From the NCBI GenBank assembly GCA_051748565.1, contig JBNJHN010000001.1:18564-82563 (forward strand): a stretch of DNA of 64,000 nucleotides. Reading direction: 5' to 3'. Shown in pieces: positions 1-8,616 of the stretch (position 1 is its first letter; each line of letters starts with the position of its first letter). Below the pieces are notes generated by a model. The model saw only the letters and a list, made by a program, of their open reading frames with translations. It was not told the origin of the DNA and did no database searches. This DNA is from SKPH01 sp051748565. GTDB taxonomy: Bacteria > Bacillota > Dethiobacteria > DTU022. A program made the translations under genes and the position numbers.

Positions 1-108
1 TATATAAGAGTTGACAAACCAGCTAAAAGTTTTGACAGCTTAATTAAACTGGCGGGTCTGCGTGTAAGACAGTGTGTAACTAAAAGTGGTCATGCTTTGT
101 TAACATAA
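1..108 (+). CDS. C-terminal end of an unidentified protein (partial)
   Basis: The frame beginning at base 1 stays open for 35 codons and ends at TAA 106-108. The peptide has a normal amino-acid mix (segments such as SFDSLIKLAGLRV) and could be the tail of a gene that starts left of the window. I do not recognise the family. Nothing else in the first 140 bases competes with it. It may equally be a chance open frame, because only 35 codons are visible. Confidence 0.3.
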   Translation, partial: YIRVDKPAKSFDSLIKLAGLRVRQCVTKSGHALLT

Positions 109-143
109 GCCCTTAATGAATATAAGTCGGATGGGGAGAAACT

Positions 144-173
144 TTGACAAAGCGGACTGGAGTAGGCTAAAAT
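144..173 (+). promoter_or_regulatory. Sigma-A-type promoter for the UPF0182 gene
   Basis: A perfect TTGACA at 144-149 is followed after 18 bases by TAAAAT at 168-173. It lies about 65 bases before the UPF0182 start and reads toward it. The fit to the housekeeping consensus is seen directly; use as a promoter is inferred. Confidence 0.6.
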
Positions 174-237
174 GAAGATAAGATAAGACAATATTAACCG
201 GTCAAGCGCCGGTATTTATTTTGCAGGGGGAATTAAA

Positions 238-2985
238 TTGCGCAGCCGTTTTATGATCATCATCTTTGCAGTTGTCATCTTTGGGTCACTCCTGCTGGCT
301 GGGACAAATTTTTATTTGGATTTGCTTTGGTTTACAGAATTGGATGTGGAGCAGGTATTTTGGACCCAAAATCTTATGCGCTGGGGTTTGCGTATTGGCG
401 CATTTATTTTCATGTTCGCTTTTCTTTTTATTAACCTTATGGTGACCAGGCCTTATGTAATGAGTTTTCCCAACCTGGCTCTTCGGGAAAGATTAATGGC
501 AACCGGATTTATGCGCTACCTGACCCCGCGACGCCTGGCAATTTATTTTCTTATTGCAGCGGCTGTATTGTCTTATCTGTTTTCAGGTTATACAGGAAGC
601 TTTTGGATGGAAGTATTGAAATATTTTAACCAGGTTTCTTTTGGAATCAATGATCCAATTTTTGGGGCTGATGTTGCTTTTTATGTTTTCGGTCTTCCGT
701 TCTACCGCTTAATTTATGGTTTTTTGATGATGACCGTGGTGATCACCTTAATCTTAGTAGGAGCTATCTATCTGCTGCTGAACCCTCCATCACAGGGTAA
801 ACAGGGTTGGACACTCCCTCCGGTCAAGGGAATCAGCCACCTGGGAGTCTTGCTATCTCTTATATTCGGTTTGAAAGTTTGGGATTACCGGCTCAAGCAG
901 TTGGAACTGCTTTTATCCGAACGGGGAGTGGTCTACGGGGCCGGCTATACTGATATAAATGCCAATTATACGGTTCTAACGATTTTAATGATCCTGGCTG
1001 GGCTGATAACCCTTGTTTTCCTGGCTAACATTTTTTTACGCCGTTACCGTATATTCGTATATGGAATTTTGGCTCTGACAGGAGTTTCGCTCCTGGGAGG
1101 ATGGGCCTACCCGGCCGCTATTCAGGGTTTTGTGGTCGAACCAAGTGAATTTACCTATGAAAGGGAATATCTGGCCCATAATATAGAATTTACTCGTCAG
1201 GCTTACGGTATAGAGCAGTTTGGAACGCGCCCTTATGATCCGGGCGAACCGCTCACCTGGGATGATCTGCGCGATAACCCGGGGACAATAAACAACGTGC
1301 GCCTCTGGGATCATCGGCCCCTTTTAACTACTTTTAACGAGCTGCAGGCGATCCGTCTTTACTATCGTTTTACCGATGTCGATATAGATCGTTATGTAAT
1401 CGATGGTGAATACCGTCAGGTTATGCTGGCCGCCCGTGAACTGGATAAAAGCCGTCTTGCAGAGCAGGCCCAGACCTGGGTAAACCTGCACCTGCAGTGG
1501 ACGCATGGATATGGCGTAACGATAAGCCCGGTCAACGAAGTAACTTCTGAAGGCTTGCCGCGTTATTTCCTGGGCGACATTCCTCCTGCCGGAGCCCTGG
1601 AGTTAGATAACCCAGCCATCTATTTCGGTGAACTGACCGATGATTATGTGATAATCAATACAGCGACACCGGAATTTCATTATGCCACAGCCGGTGACGA
1701 AAATGAATTTATTTTTTATGATGGCGATGCCGGGATACCACTGCAGAATATATTACGCAGAACCCTTTTTGCCCTTAAATTCGGGGAATACAGGATTCTA
1801 ATATCAAATGAACTGAACAATGATAGCCGTATCCTTTTTGATCGCAATATCCATGAACGGGTGCGTAAGATTGCACCGTTTTTGCGCTACGACGGGGACC
1901 CATATATTGTGGTTAACGACGGACGATTATTTTGGATTCAGGATGCTTATACCGTTACCGGAAATTACCCTTATTCAGCTCCTTATGGCAATATTAATTA
2001 TATCCGCAACTCTGTGAAGATCGTAATTGATGCTTATAACGGAAATGTTAATTATTACATTATCGATCCTGATGACCCCATGGTTCAAACCTATGCTGAT
2101 ATATTCCCGCAGTTGTTCTTGCCTTTTGAGGAACTCCCTGAGGGTTTAATTGAACATCTGCGTTATCCCGAGGATCTCTTTAACCTGCAGGCCCAGATTT
2201 ACAAGCTCTACCATATTACCGATCCCAATATTTTCTATACCAGAGAAGATCTCTGGGATGTACCTATGGAGCAGTCTTTCGGGCAGGAACAGTTGATGGA
2301 GTCCTATTACACAATTTTAGAACTGCCCGGTTATGATGAGCCAGAATATGTTCAGATCTTGCCTTTTACGCCTGATAAGCGAAATAATATGATTGCCTGG
2401 ATGGTTGCTCGCTGCGATCAACCCAATTACGGAAATGTCGAGGTCTTCGAATTTCCCACGGAAAGGGTTATACTCGGCCCGAAACAGGTTGAAAACAGGA
2501 TTGATCAGAGCACTGAAATATCGGAACAGTTCACACTTTGGGGACAGGTTGGTTCCAGTGTAATCCGCGGTAACCTTTTAGTTCTGCCGATCAACAATGC
2601 CCTGCTATATGTCGAACCGATCTTCCTGGAAGCCGATCGGGGTGGTTTGCCTGAACTGGCCCGGGTCATTGTGGTTTACGATGAAACAGTTGTCATGGAA
2701 AATACTCTGGAAATGGCCTTAATCCGTATCTTCGGTGAAATAGGAGTCTTGCCGCCGGATCTCGATCCGGACGAACTGCCTGATGATATGCCGGAAGATG
2801 ATCTTGTCCCTCCCGATGACTCTCCAATTATTGACGACGCTGTGTTGGCTGAGTTAATCAGATCGGCGCAGGAAGCATATACCGAGGCTATAGAGTTCCA
2901 GCAGGCCGGTGACTGGGCCGGTTACGGTGAAAAAATCCGGGAACTGGAGCAAATTCTTGACGATCTTGCCCGCCTTGCACCCTGA
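238..2985 (+). CDS. UPF0182 family membrane protein
   Basis: Large integral membrane protein of 915 residues, matching the UPF0182 (PF03699) family in length and layout; the family's function is unknown. About seven hydrophobic segments lie in the first 300 residues (near 7-27, 50-68, 100-117, 158-182, 203-217, 248-266 and 273-291). A long extracytoplasmic domain of about 530 residues follows. Near residues 840-870 there is a strongly acidic, proline-rich stretch, then a short amphipathic tail (AEAYTEAIEFQQAGDWAGYG-like) typical of the family. The start is TTG 238, preceded by AGGGGG at 225-230 with 7-base spacing. The next gene begins 21 bases after the stop, so the two are probably co-transcribed. 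Confidence 0.85.
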   Translation: MRSRFMIIIFAVVIFGSLLLAGTNFYLDLLWFTELDVEQVFWTQNLMRWGLRIGAFIFMFAFLFINLMVTRPYVMSFPNLALRERLMATGFMRYLTPRRLAIYFLIAAAVLSYLFSGYTGSFWMEVLKYFNQVSFGINDPIFGADVAFYVFGLPFYRLIYGFLMMTVVITLILVGAIYLLLNPPSQGKQGWTLPPVKGISHLGVLLSLIFGLKVWDYRLKQLELLLSERGVVYGAGYTDINANYTVLTILMILAGLITLVFLANIFLRRYRIFVYGILALTGVSLLGGWAYPAAIQGFVVEPSEFTYEREYLAHNIEFTRQAYGIEQFGTRPYDPGEPLTWDDLRDNPGTINNVRLWDHRPLLTTFNELQAIRLYYRFTDVDIDRYVIDGEYRQVMLAARELDKSRLAEQAQTWVNLHLQWTHGYGVTISPVNEVTSEGLPRYFLGDIPPAGALELDNPAIYFGELTDDYVIINTATPEFHYATAGDENEFIFYDGDAGIPLQNILRRTLFALKFGEYRILISNELNNDSRILFDRNIHERVRKIAPFLRYDGDPYIVVNDGRLFWIQDAYTVTGNYPYSAPYGNINYIRNSVKIVIDAYNGNVNYYIIDPDDPMVQTYADIFPQLFLPFEELPEGLIEHLRYPEDLFNLQAQIYKLYHITDPNIFYTREDLWDVPMEQSFGQEQLMESYYTILELPGYDEPEYVQILPFTPDKRNNMIAWMVARCDQPNYGNVEVFEFPTERVILGPKQVENRIDQSTEISEQFTLWGQVGSSVIRGNLLVLPINNALLYVEPIFLEADRGGLPELARVIVVYDETVVMENTLEMALIRIFGEIGVLPPDLDPDELPDDMPEDDLVPPDDSPIIDDAVLAELIRSAQEAYTEAIEFQQAGDWAGYGEKIRELEQILDDLARLAP

Positions 2986-3006
2986 TCATAGATGGGAGGG
3001 TGACCA

Positions 3007-4599
3007 TTGCCGTCTGATGAATATGTTATCTATACCGATGGTGCCTGTTCAGGAAACCCAGGTCCTGGAGGCTGGGGCGTAGTGATCAGACGCGGAGATT
3101 CTGAGAAAGAGATTTCCGGAAGAGAAGCTATGACTACCAACCAGCGCATGGAGTTAAAAGCTGCCGTGGAAGCGCTGCGCTCGGTTCCAACCGGTTGTAA
3201 AGTTAGGCTGCACAGTGACAGCGCCTACCTGATCAATAGCTTTCGACAGGGATGGATGAAACGCTGGGTGAGGAATGGTTGGTTGACCAGCAAAGGCAAT
3301 CCGGTCGAAAACCAGGATCTCTGGAAAGAACTCCTGGAACTTTCAAAACTGAATACTGTTGAGTGGATCAAGGTGCAAGGGCACGGGACCGATCAAACCA
3401 ATCAGCGCTGTGATCTTTTAGCCCGCAGAGCAATTGAATGTAACGAATCAGATGATGGTGGAAAGGCCCGGGAAAATACCGGCAGCCCAGGCATGCCAGG
3501 CAGTAAAGAAGCAGGTAGAATTCGCCGGTTAGGCCTCCTGACAGGCGGAGGAGATTGCCCGGGCTTGAATGCGGTAATCAGGGCAGTGGTTAAGGGGGCA
3601 AGTTATAATTATGATATCGAGGTAGTCGGTTTTAATAACGGTTTTAAAGGCCTGGTTGAAAACGATGCCTGCCTGATTAGTGATATTGCTGTGTCGGGTA
3701 TTCTTAACCGCGGAGGCACAATTCTTGGAACCTCCAATCGTGATAACCCCTTTGATTATCATCCCGGCGGTTCTGATTACAGTGAAACAGGTGTTGATCG
3801 TTCCAAAGATGCCATTGAAAATCTGAAAAAATGGGATATTGATTGCCTCGTGGTAATTGGTGGCGACGGCAGCCTCTTTTTAGCTCATCGTTTTAGTGAA
3901 CTGGGTGTTCCTATTATCGGTATTCCCAAAACAATTGACAATGATCTGCCGGCAACCGACGTTACCTTTGGCTTCGATTCAGCTGTAACCACTGCTACCG
4001 AAGCGATTGACAAGATTCATACTACTGCCGAGTCGCATCACAGGGTTATGGTAGTTGAGGTTATGGGCCGCCATGCGGGTTGGATTGCGCTGCATGCTGG
4101 CATGGCCGGTGGAGGTGATATCATATTAATTCCTGAACTGCCGTTTGAATATACCTGCATTGCCGAAAAAATTGCAGATCGCCGCCGCAGCGGTAAGAAA
4201 TTTAGCATTATTGTTGTAGCCGAGGGGGCTTATGAAGCCGGAAAAGAGCCGGTTTATCAACAAAAAGGAGATGTTAAAAGGCTGGGCGGGATCGGTCCCT
4301 TGATTTCGCGTGAAATTGAGAAGCGCACAGGCATGGAAAGCAGGGCCACCGTTCTGGGTCACCTTCAGCGCGGTGGCAGTCCAACTTCGTATGATCGAAT
4401 TCTTGCCACTCGTTTTGGCGTTAAAGCGGTTGAACTTTTTCGGGCCGGACGCTTGAACGAAATGGTCTGCCTGAGAGGAAATCTTATTGATTCTGTTCCA
4501 CTGGAAGAGGCTGTTTCAGGGATCAAGATGGTTGATCCCGCCAGCGAAATTGTGCGAACCGCTATCGCAGTAGGCACTTCGTTCGGCTGTTCTCTTTAA
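3007..4599 (+). CDS. Ribonuclease HI / 6-phosphofructokinase fusion
   Basis: One uninterrupted frame of 530 residues holds two enzymes. Residues 4-145 are an RNase HI domain, which cleaves RNA in RNA:DNA hybrids, with the full catalytic set: D11 (TDGACSGNPGPGG), E49 (RMELKA), D71 (HSDSAY), H126 and D136. A Gly/Pro/Ser/Lys-rich linker spans about 146-170. Residues 172-530 are a phosphofructokinase: GGGDCPGLN at 180-188, GGDGS at 285-289, PKTIDND at 307-313 (catalytic D311), MGRHAGW at 353-359 and GHLQRGG at 451-457. Gly at the GGDG position suggests ATP rather than PPi as donor, while Lys in PKTIDND is the residue seen in PPi-type and group III enzymes. Start is TTG 3007 after GGGAGGGTGA. An internal ATG at 3493 (residue 163) could also give free PFK, but it has no clear ribosome binding site. 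Confidence 0.88.
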   Translation: MPSDEYVIYTDGACSGNPGPGGWGVVIRRGDSEKEISGREAMTTNQRMELKAAVEALRSVPTGCKVRLHSDSAYLINSFRQGWMKRWVRNGWLTSKGNPVENQDLWKELLELSKLNTVEWIKVQGHGTDQTNQRCDLLARRAIECNESDDGGKARENTGSPGMPGSKEAGRIRRLGLLTGGGDCPGLNAVIRAVVKGASYNYDIEVVGFNNGFKGLVENDACLISDIAVSGILNRGGTILGTSNRDNPFDYHPGGSDYSETGVDRSKDAIENLKKWDIDCLVVIGGDGSLFLAHRFSELGVPIIGIPKTIDNDLPATDVTFGFDSAVTTATEAIDKIHTTAESHHRVMVVEVMGRHAGWIALHAGMAGGGDIILIPELPFEYTCIAEKIADRRRSGKKFSIIVVAEGAYEAGKEPVYQQKGDVKRLGGIGPLISREIEKRTGMESRATVLGHLQRGGSPTSYDRILATRFGVKAVELFRAGRLNEMVCLRGNLIDSVPLEEAVSGIKMVDPASEIVRTAIAVGTSFGCSL

Positions 4600-4681
4600 G
4601 AGGGTTGTGTCCGGCAGTATCAAATTAAGCCTGGCAGCAATAGCTAAGGTTTCAGCTGTAGCGCTTGCACTTACAAGATAG

Positions 4682-5509
4682 TTAAATTTGTGGCTTAATT
4701 GAAATGATAATATAGATTACCAGTATGGTGAAAAGCAGCATTATAAATCCTGCTGCCAGATCGATTCTTCCCAGGTGCAGGGTTTTCATTTTTGTCCTAC
4801 CTTTACCTCCGGTATAACTCCTTGCCTCCATGGCTACAATTAATTCTTCAGCTCTCTTGAAGGCATTAATAAACAAGGGAAGGAAAACGGGAAATAGTTT
4901 TCTCGTTTTTTGTAGGAAGTTACCACGATCGAAGGCAACTCCACGTGCCATTTGTGCTTTAACGATTTTATCCAGCTCTTCGGCCAGAATCAAGACGAAA
5001 CGCAGGGCAATTACCATGGTCATTACCAGTTCCTGGGAGGGAACGCCAATTGTGCGTAGTGGTTTCAGCAGGCTTTCCAATCCGTCTGTGAGGCTGACTA
5101 TTGAAGTAGTCAGGGTTAAAATAGTAGTAACTATAAACAGAAAAAGAACCCGCAAAGTTATCAGGTTGCCCATATGTAACCCCGCATCGGTGGCGGTAAA
5201 GATCCACCACGAAAATAAAACTTCGGCCCCGGGGGTTGAGTATAAAAACAGTTGGAAAACCCACATTAAAACAAGGACAGGAAGCATTGGTTTAAGGCCG
5301 CAGATAGCAAAGTTCATGGGGATACCGGCGGTTATGATCACCGCTGCGGTGAAGATTACAAAGACACCATACGCTTCATAAGATCGAATGAAGAGAAGAA
5401 GGGTAATCAAAAAAGCGGCAGCAATAATTTTTGTTCTTGGATCAAGACGGTGAATTGAGGTCGTTCCGGGCAGATAAACCCCTAAAGTAATATTTTTTGT
5501 CAGCTCCAT
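4682..5509 (-). CDS. ecfT: ECF transporter transmembrane protein EcfT
   Basis: Membrane coupling subunit of a vitamin/cofactor importer, 275 residues. Hydrophobic segments lie near 28-62, 74-92, 116-136, 160-177 and 252-271. The family's two short Ala-Arg signatures that couple to the ATPases are present: ARG at 188-190 (QMARGVAFDRG) and EARSYTGG at 228-235. It is the last gene of a minus-strand operon S component-EcfA1-EcfA2-EcfT. Its start codon at 5509 touches the last base of the upstream ATPase gene, so translation is probably coupled. It converges on the RNase HI-PFK gene with an 82-base gap. Confidence 0.93.
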   Translation of the reverse strand: MELTKNITLGVYLPGTTSIHRLDPRTKIIAAAFLITLLLFIRSYEAYGVFVIFTAAVIITAGIPMNFAICGLKPMLPVLVLMWVFQLFLYSTPGAEVLFSWWIFTATDAGLHMGNLITLRVLFLFIVTTILTLTTSIVSLTDGLESLLKPLRTIGVPSQELVMTMVIALRFVLILAEELDKIVKAQMARGVAFDRGNFLQKTRKLFPVFLPLFINAFKRAEELIVAMEARSYTGGKGRTKMKTLHLGRIDLAAGFIMLLFTILVIYIIISIKPQI

Positions 5510-6375
5510 TAATCAGCCACCCTCCCTTCCTGCAGTGAAGCGGCAATTGATTCGAGAGCTTCTTCGAGATTAAGGATAGCGGGAGGCAGGCGATAACCAG
5601 CAGAGCGAAGTTTATCGGCAATAACCATCACTTCAGGAAGCTCCAAACCAATTGAATATAGTTCTGCTGATTGTGAAAAGACATCCCTTGTCTTTCCGTC
5701 GAAGGCAATCCGGCCCCGGTCAATTACAACTATTCTTTCAGCCAGTTCGGCAACTTCATCCATGCTGTTTGATATATATATTATAGTAATATTTTTTTCA
5801 CGGTGCAGTTTCCTGATTACACTGATAATTTCTTCCCTGCCCCGTGGATCAAGGCCGGCAGTTACATCATCAAGAATTAATATTTGTGGTCGGCAGGCTA
5901 AAACTCCTGCTATGGCTGCCCGCCTTTTTTGCCCTCCGCTTAAGGTAAAAATATCCCGTCCTAAAAAAGCAGAAGAATCGAGCCCGACTTGTTCCATGAC
6001 TTCAAGGACCCTGCATTCTATCTCTTTAACCGTCAGCTTCTGGTTTTTAGGGCCAAATGCAATATCTTCGCCTACAGTAGGTGCGAAAAGCTGGTAGTCA
6101 GGGTTTTGAAATACATAACCGACTTCATGTCTTAGTTTAACCAGGGCAGCTTTTTTATCGGAAGTATCGCAGTTGTTTATGATTACTTTACCCTGCTGGG
6201 GAATAAAAAGGGCATTGAAATGCTGGGCCAGCGTAGTTTTTCCGGACTGAGTGGGTCCGATAATGCCGACAAATTCACCGTCTTTTATACTGAGATTAAT
6301 ATGATGGAGCACTTTTTTTTCAAATGGGGTTCCTTTTTTATAACTGTGGCAGAGATTGCTTACTTCAATCGGCAT
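5509..6375 (-). CDS. ecfA2: ECF transporter ATPase EcfA2 with degenerate ATP site
   Basis: ABC-type ATPase of an ECF importer, 288 residues. Walker A GPTQSGKTT is at 40-48, the Q-loop glutamine at Q90, and an intact signature LSGGQ at 145-149. Two catalytic positions are unusual. Walker B reads ILILDD, so Asp170 occupies the place of the catalytic Glu. The H-loop reads ISNSMDEV, so Asn203 occupies the place of the His. This subunit's own nucleotide site is therefore likely weak or inactive, while it still offers a good signature motif to its partner. The gene overlaps the end of ecfA1 by 16 bases and directly precedes ecfT. Family and context are clear; low activity is inferred from the substitutions. 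Confidence 0.92.
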   Translation of the reverse strand: MPIEVSNLCHSYKKGTPFEKKVLHHINLSIKDGEFVGIIGPTQSGKTTLAQHFNALFIPQQGKVIINNCDTSDKKAALVKLRHEVGYVFQNPDYQLFAPTVGEDIAFGPKNQKLTVKEIECRVLEVMEQVGLDSSAFLGRDIFTLSGGQKRRAAIAGVLACRPQILILDDVTAGLDPRGREEIISVIRKLHREKNITIIYISNSMDEVAELAERIVVIDRGRIAFDGKTRDVFSQSAELYSIGLELPEVMVIADKLRSAGYRLPPAILNLEEALESIAASLQEGRVAD

Positions 6376-7205
6376 ATGCTGTCAATAAGCTCCTCGGAAT
6401 GGATAATATCATCAGGCAACAGGAATCCTTTATTACGGAGGCCTGTTGCGAGTTGTGCGGCAACCGGAAAATCAAGACCAAGATTTATTATTTCATCTCT
6501 CCGGCGGAAAATTTCAAAAGGAGCACCTTCCAACTTAATTTCGCCCCTGTCCAGAACAATCATCCGATCGCAGTGTACAACTTCGCTCATATAATGAGTC
6601 AAAAGTACAATAGTAATTCCTTCCGCACGGTTAAGTTGCAGCACATTTTCGATTACCTCCCGCCTGCTGCGCGGGTCAAGGTGGGCTGTTGGCTCATCAA
6701 GGACAATACAGCTTGGTTTCATGGCCAAAACACCGGCAATGGCTACCCGCTGTTTTTGACCTTCCGAAAGGGAACTCGGTGATTCAAGGCGGAGATCTTC
6801 AAGATTTAAGGTGTCGAGAGCCCAATCGACTCTTTCTCTTATCTCATTAGGGGGAAGACCCAGGTTTTCAGGCCCGAAGGCTATATCTTCTTCTACAATA
6901 CTGCTGACCAACTGGTTATCAGGATTCTGAAAGACCATGCCTACCAATTTGCGGATAGCGGCGGTATTAACTTTATCGGAGGCAGAAAGGCCTTCCACAA
7001 ACACTTTGCCTTTCGTTGCAGTCAGTAAACCGTTGAAATGACGGGCCAGGGTAGACTTTCCTGAACCATTCTGACCGGTGACGGCCAGCATTTCACCTTG
7101 ATGAACCTGCATGTTGACACTGCTTAATGCTTTAATTGCTTTGCCGCTGCCGGCCCTGTAAGTATATGAGAGGTCAATTGCCTCGATTAACGGATTCAAA
7201 TCCAA
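6360..7205 (-). CDS. ecfA1: ECF transporter ATPase EcfA1
   Basis: ABC-type ATPase partner of EcfA2, 281 residues. Walker A GQNGSGKST is at 44-52, the Q-loop at Q93, Walker B with catalytic Glu at CIVLDEP (E171) and the H-loop at LLTHYMSE (H204), so its own catalytic residues are complete. The signature is LSEGQ (146-150) rather than LSGGQ. In an ABC dimer each site combines the Walker residues of one subunit with the signature of the other, so this altered signature would face the already degenerate EcfA2 site. The gene lies 41 bases downstream of the S-component gene and overlaps ecfA2. Confidence 0.93.
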   Translation of the reverse strand: MDLNPLIEAIDLSYTYRAGSGKAIKALSSVNMQVHQGEMLAVTGQNGSGKSTLARHFNGLLTATKGKVFVEGLSASDKVNTAAIRKLVGMVFQNPDNQLVSSIVEEDIAFGPENLGLPPNEIRERVDWALDTLNLEDLRLESPSSLSEGQKQRVAIAGVLAMKPSCIVLDEPTAHLDPRSRREVIENVLQLNRAEGITIVLLTHYMSEVVHCDRMIVLDRGEIKLEGAPFEIFRRRDEIINLGLDFPVAAQLATGLRNKGFLLPDDIIHSEELIDSICRLK

Positions 7206-7246
7206 TACAGCCCCTTAAACCCTGCCTGGCACAGTATGATTTACGC

Positions 7247-7771
7247 TTACCCTTCTGTTGGCCTGATTCTTTGGATACCTTTAACCAGGATCACTGTTAA
7301 TACGGCAGCAATAATTAGCTCAGGCACGCCGTGGAGAACCCCGACCGAGATAGAGACTTCGGCCGGCAGGTAACCTCTCCAGGTTGCCATACCAAGGACC
7401 AGTACGGTATTGGTTGCCGAACCGAACGCACCGGCTAAAGCGCAAGCTAAAACATTGTTAATCTTTTTCGTGGAATAATAGATTAAAAATGCGACAACAC
7501 CAATAAAAAGGCGGGGTACGACTGAAACAAGCGGATCGGCAAAAAAAGGAGCTCCCGGCTGCAGAAAACTAAATAAACCAAAAATTGCTCCGGTAATCAA
7601 GCCCACCACCGGTCCCTCCAGCACACCGCCCAGGATAGCCGGTATATGCATAATCGTTGCATGGCCGGCCGGCGTAGGCACCGGGATAAACCCTAAGCGG
7701 GTTACACCCAGTAGGATAGATATTGCTCCGAGGATTCCTGATATGACGATTTTACGGACGGATAAGTTCAT
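7247..7771 (-). CDS. ECF transporter S component (substrate-binding membrane protein)
   Basis: Small hydrophobic protein of 174 residues with about six membrane segments, resembling the ECF_trnsprt (PF12822) S-component family. The N-terminal half has the characteristic pattern of short polar turns around HATIMHIP (near 38-45) followed by Gly-rich segments. It is first in the operon with ecfA1-ecfA2-ecfT, so it is probably the dedicated or main substrate subunit. The substrate cannot be read from the sequence; pantothenate, pyridoxine, riboflavin and similar vitamins are all possible. The start ATG is preceded by AGGAGG with about 10 bases of spacing. I found no recognisable TPP, FMN, cobalamin or preQ1 riboswitch upstream. 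Confidence 0.85.
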   Translation of the reverse strand: MNLSVRKIVISGILGAISILLGVTRLGFIPVPTPAGHATIMHIPAILGGVLEGPVVGLITGAIFGLFSFLQPGAPFFADPLVSVVPRLFIGVVAFLIYYSTKKINNVLACALAGAFGSATNTVLVLGMATWRGYLPAEVSISVGVLHGVPELIIAAVLTVILVKGIQRIRPTEG

Positions 7772-7854
7772 TTTTTAATTCCTCCTGTGATTCTGACTAA
7801 GCACGATTAAGTTCTACAACTGTGTGGCTGAATCCTTCACTGGCTCAAGCAGAT

Positions 7855-7885
7855 TTGATAATCCGTTTAACCTATATATTATAAT
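7855..7885 (+). promoter_or_regulatory. Possible promoter for the lipoprotein gene
   Basis: TTGATA at 7855-7860 and TATAAT at 7880-7885 are separated by 19 bases and sit about 85 bases before the lipoprotein start, inside the 200-base divergent gap shared with the ECF operon. Spacing is longer than ideal, so this is tentative. Nothing else was recognised in the gap. Confidence 0.35.
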
Positions 7886-7971
7886 AAGTGCAGAAGGAAT
7901 CATATACCCAATTGAAGAATTAGGCTATAGTATTTAGCATATTTCAAAATAAAAGATAGGAGATAAACCAA

Positions 7972-8391
7972 ATGATAAAGCATTATAGCATATTATCTGC
8001 ATTGCTTATCATAGTTTTCCTTGTCTTAGCTGCATGTGGCAACGAAGAAAAACAACTACCTCCGACCGGCACTTCTGTAGGCGGCTCCGTTCTGGAAACA
8101 GGTTTGGAAATTGACCAAGAACTGCTTATTATTTCGGCCCAGACAACATTTATGCCCAATGAGATATTTTATTTTTACTTTTATAATAATGCGGTTTTTG
8201 GTTCCGGGCAGGTGACTGTCCAGTTGGTTGAAAACAGCAACGAAAAAGTGCTTGCTCAAAGTAATTATGAAGTTGACCCGGATGATGATTCTTTAACCGA
8301 TAAAATCTGGTTCGGAAGCCCCGGGAGGTACACCATAGTTGTGAAAGTCGGCGGTGAAATCAGGGCAACACAGGAAGTAATTATCGAATAA
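7972..8391 (+). CDS. Small secreted lipoprotein of unknown function
   Basis: 139 residues. A lipoprotein signal peptide is clear: Lys3, a hydrophobic core at 7-19, and lipobox LAAC with the lipidated Cys at residue 22. After a short low-complexity spacer the remaining roughly 100 residues look like a beta-rich extracytoplasmic domain (alternating hydrophobic strands, no cysteines, ending in TQEVIIE), reminiscent of small Ig-like lipoprotein domains, though I cannot name a family. The start ATG follows ATAGGAGAT. It is divergent from the ECF operon and is followed by a strong terminator, so it is likely a single-gene transcript. Confidence 0.8.
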   Translation: MIKHYSILSALLIIVFLVLAACGNEEKQLPPTGTSVGGSVLETGLEIDQELLIISAQTTFMPNEIFYFYFYNNAVFGSGQVTVQLVENSNEKVLAQSNYEVDPDDDSLTDKIWFGSPGRYTIVVKVGGEIRATQEVIIE

Positions 8392-8491
8392 TGACAATCT
8401 GCAAATTGATATGGAAAAGACTCTGACTGAGGGCCTTATGCGATAATTTCCACGATATAAATACCCTGTAATCAAAATATTATAAACGAGG

Positions 8492-8514
8492 CCGGGATTT
8501 GTCCCGGTTTTTTT
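8492..8514 (+). terminator. Rho-independent terminator after the lipoprotein gene
   Basis: A 6-base-pair stem CCGGGA/TCCCGG (8492-8497 with 8502-8507) with loop TTTG is followed by seven T residues (8508-8514). It lies about 100 bases after the lipoprotein stop codon. Confidence 0.85.
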
Positions 8515-8616
8515 ATTTCTCGAAGATAGGCAGGAATAATCATTATACCGTCGAATAAGCAGAGAGGTGTCAAGCCACTTATTTAATGTCAATCTGCGCT
8601 GGAGGATACTGCTTTA

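Noticed and set aside
4830..5381. 183-codon plus-strand ORF inside ecfT
   Set aside because: It is an antisense shadow of ecfT with a Ser/Arg/Thr-rich composition and no ribosome binding site.
7772..7971. Vitamin riboswitch before the ECF operon
   Set aside because: No TPP, FMN, cobalamin, THF or preQ1 core could be matched by eye.
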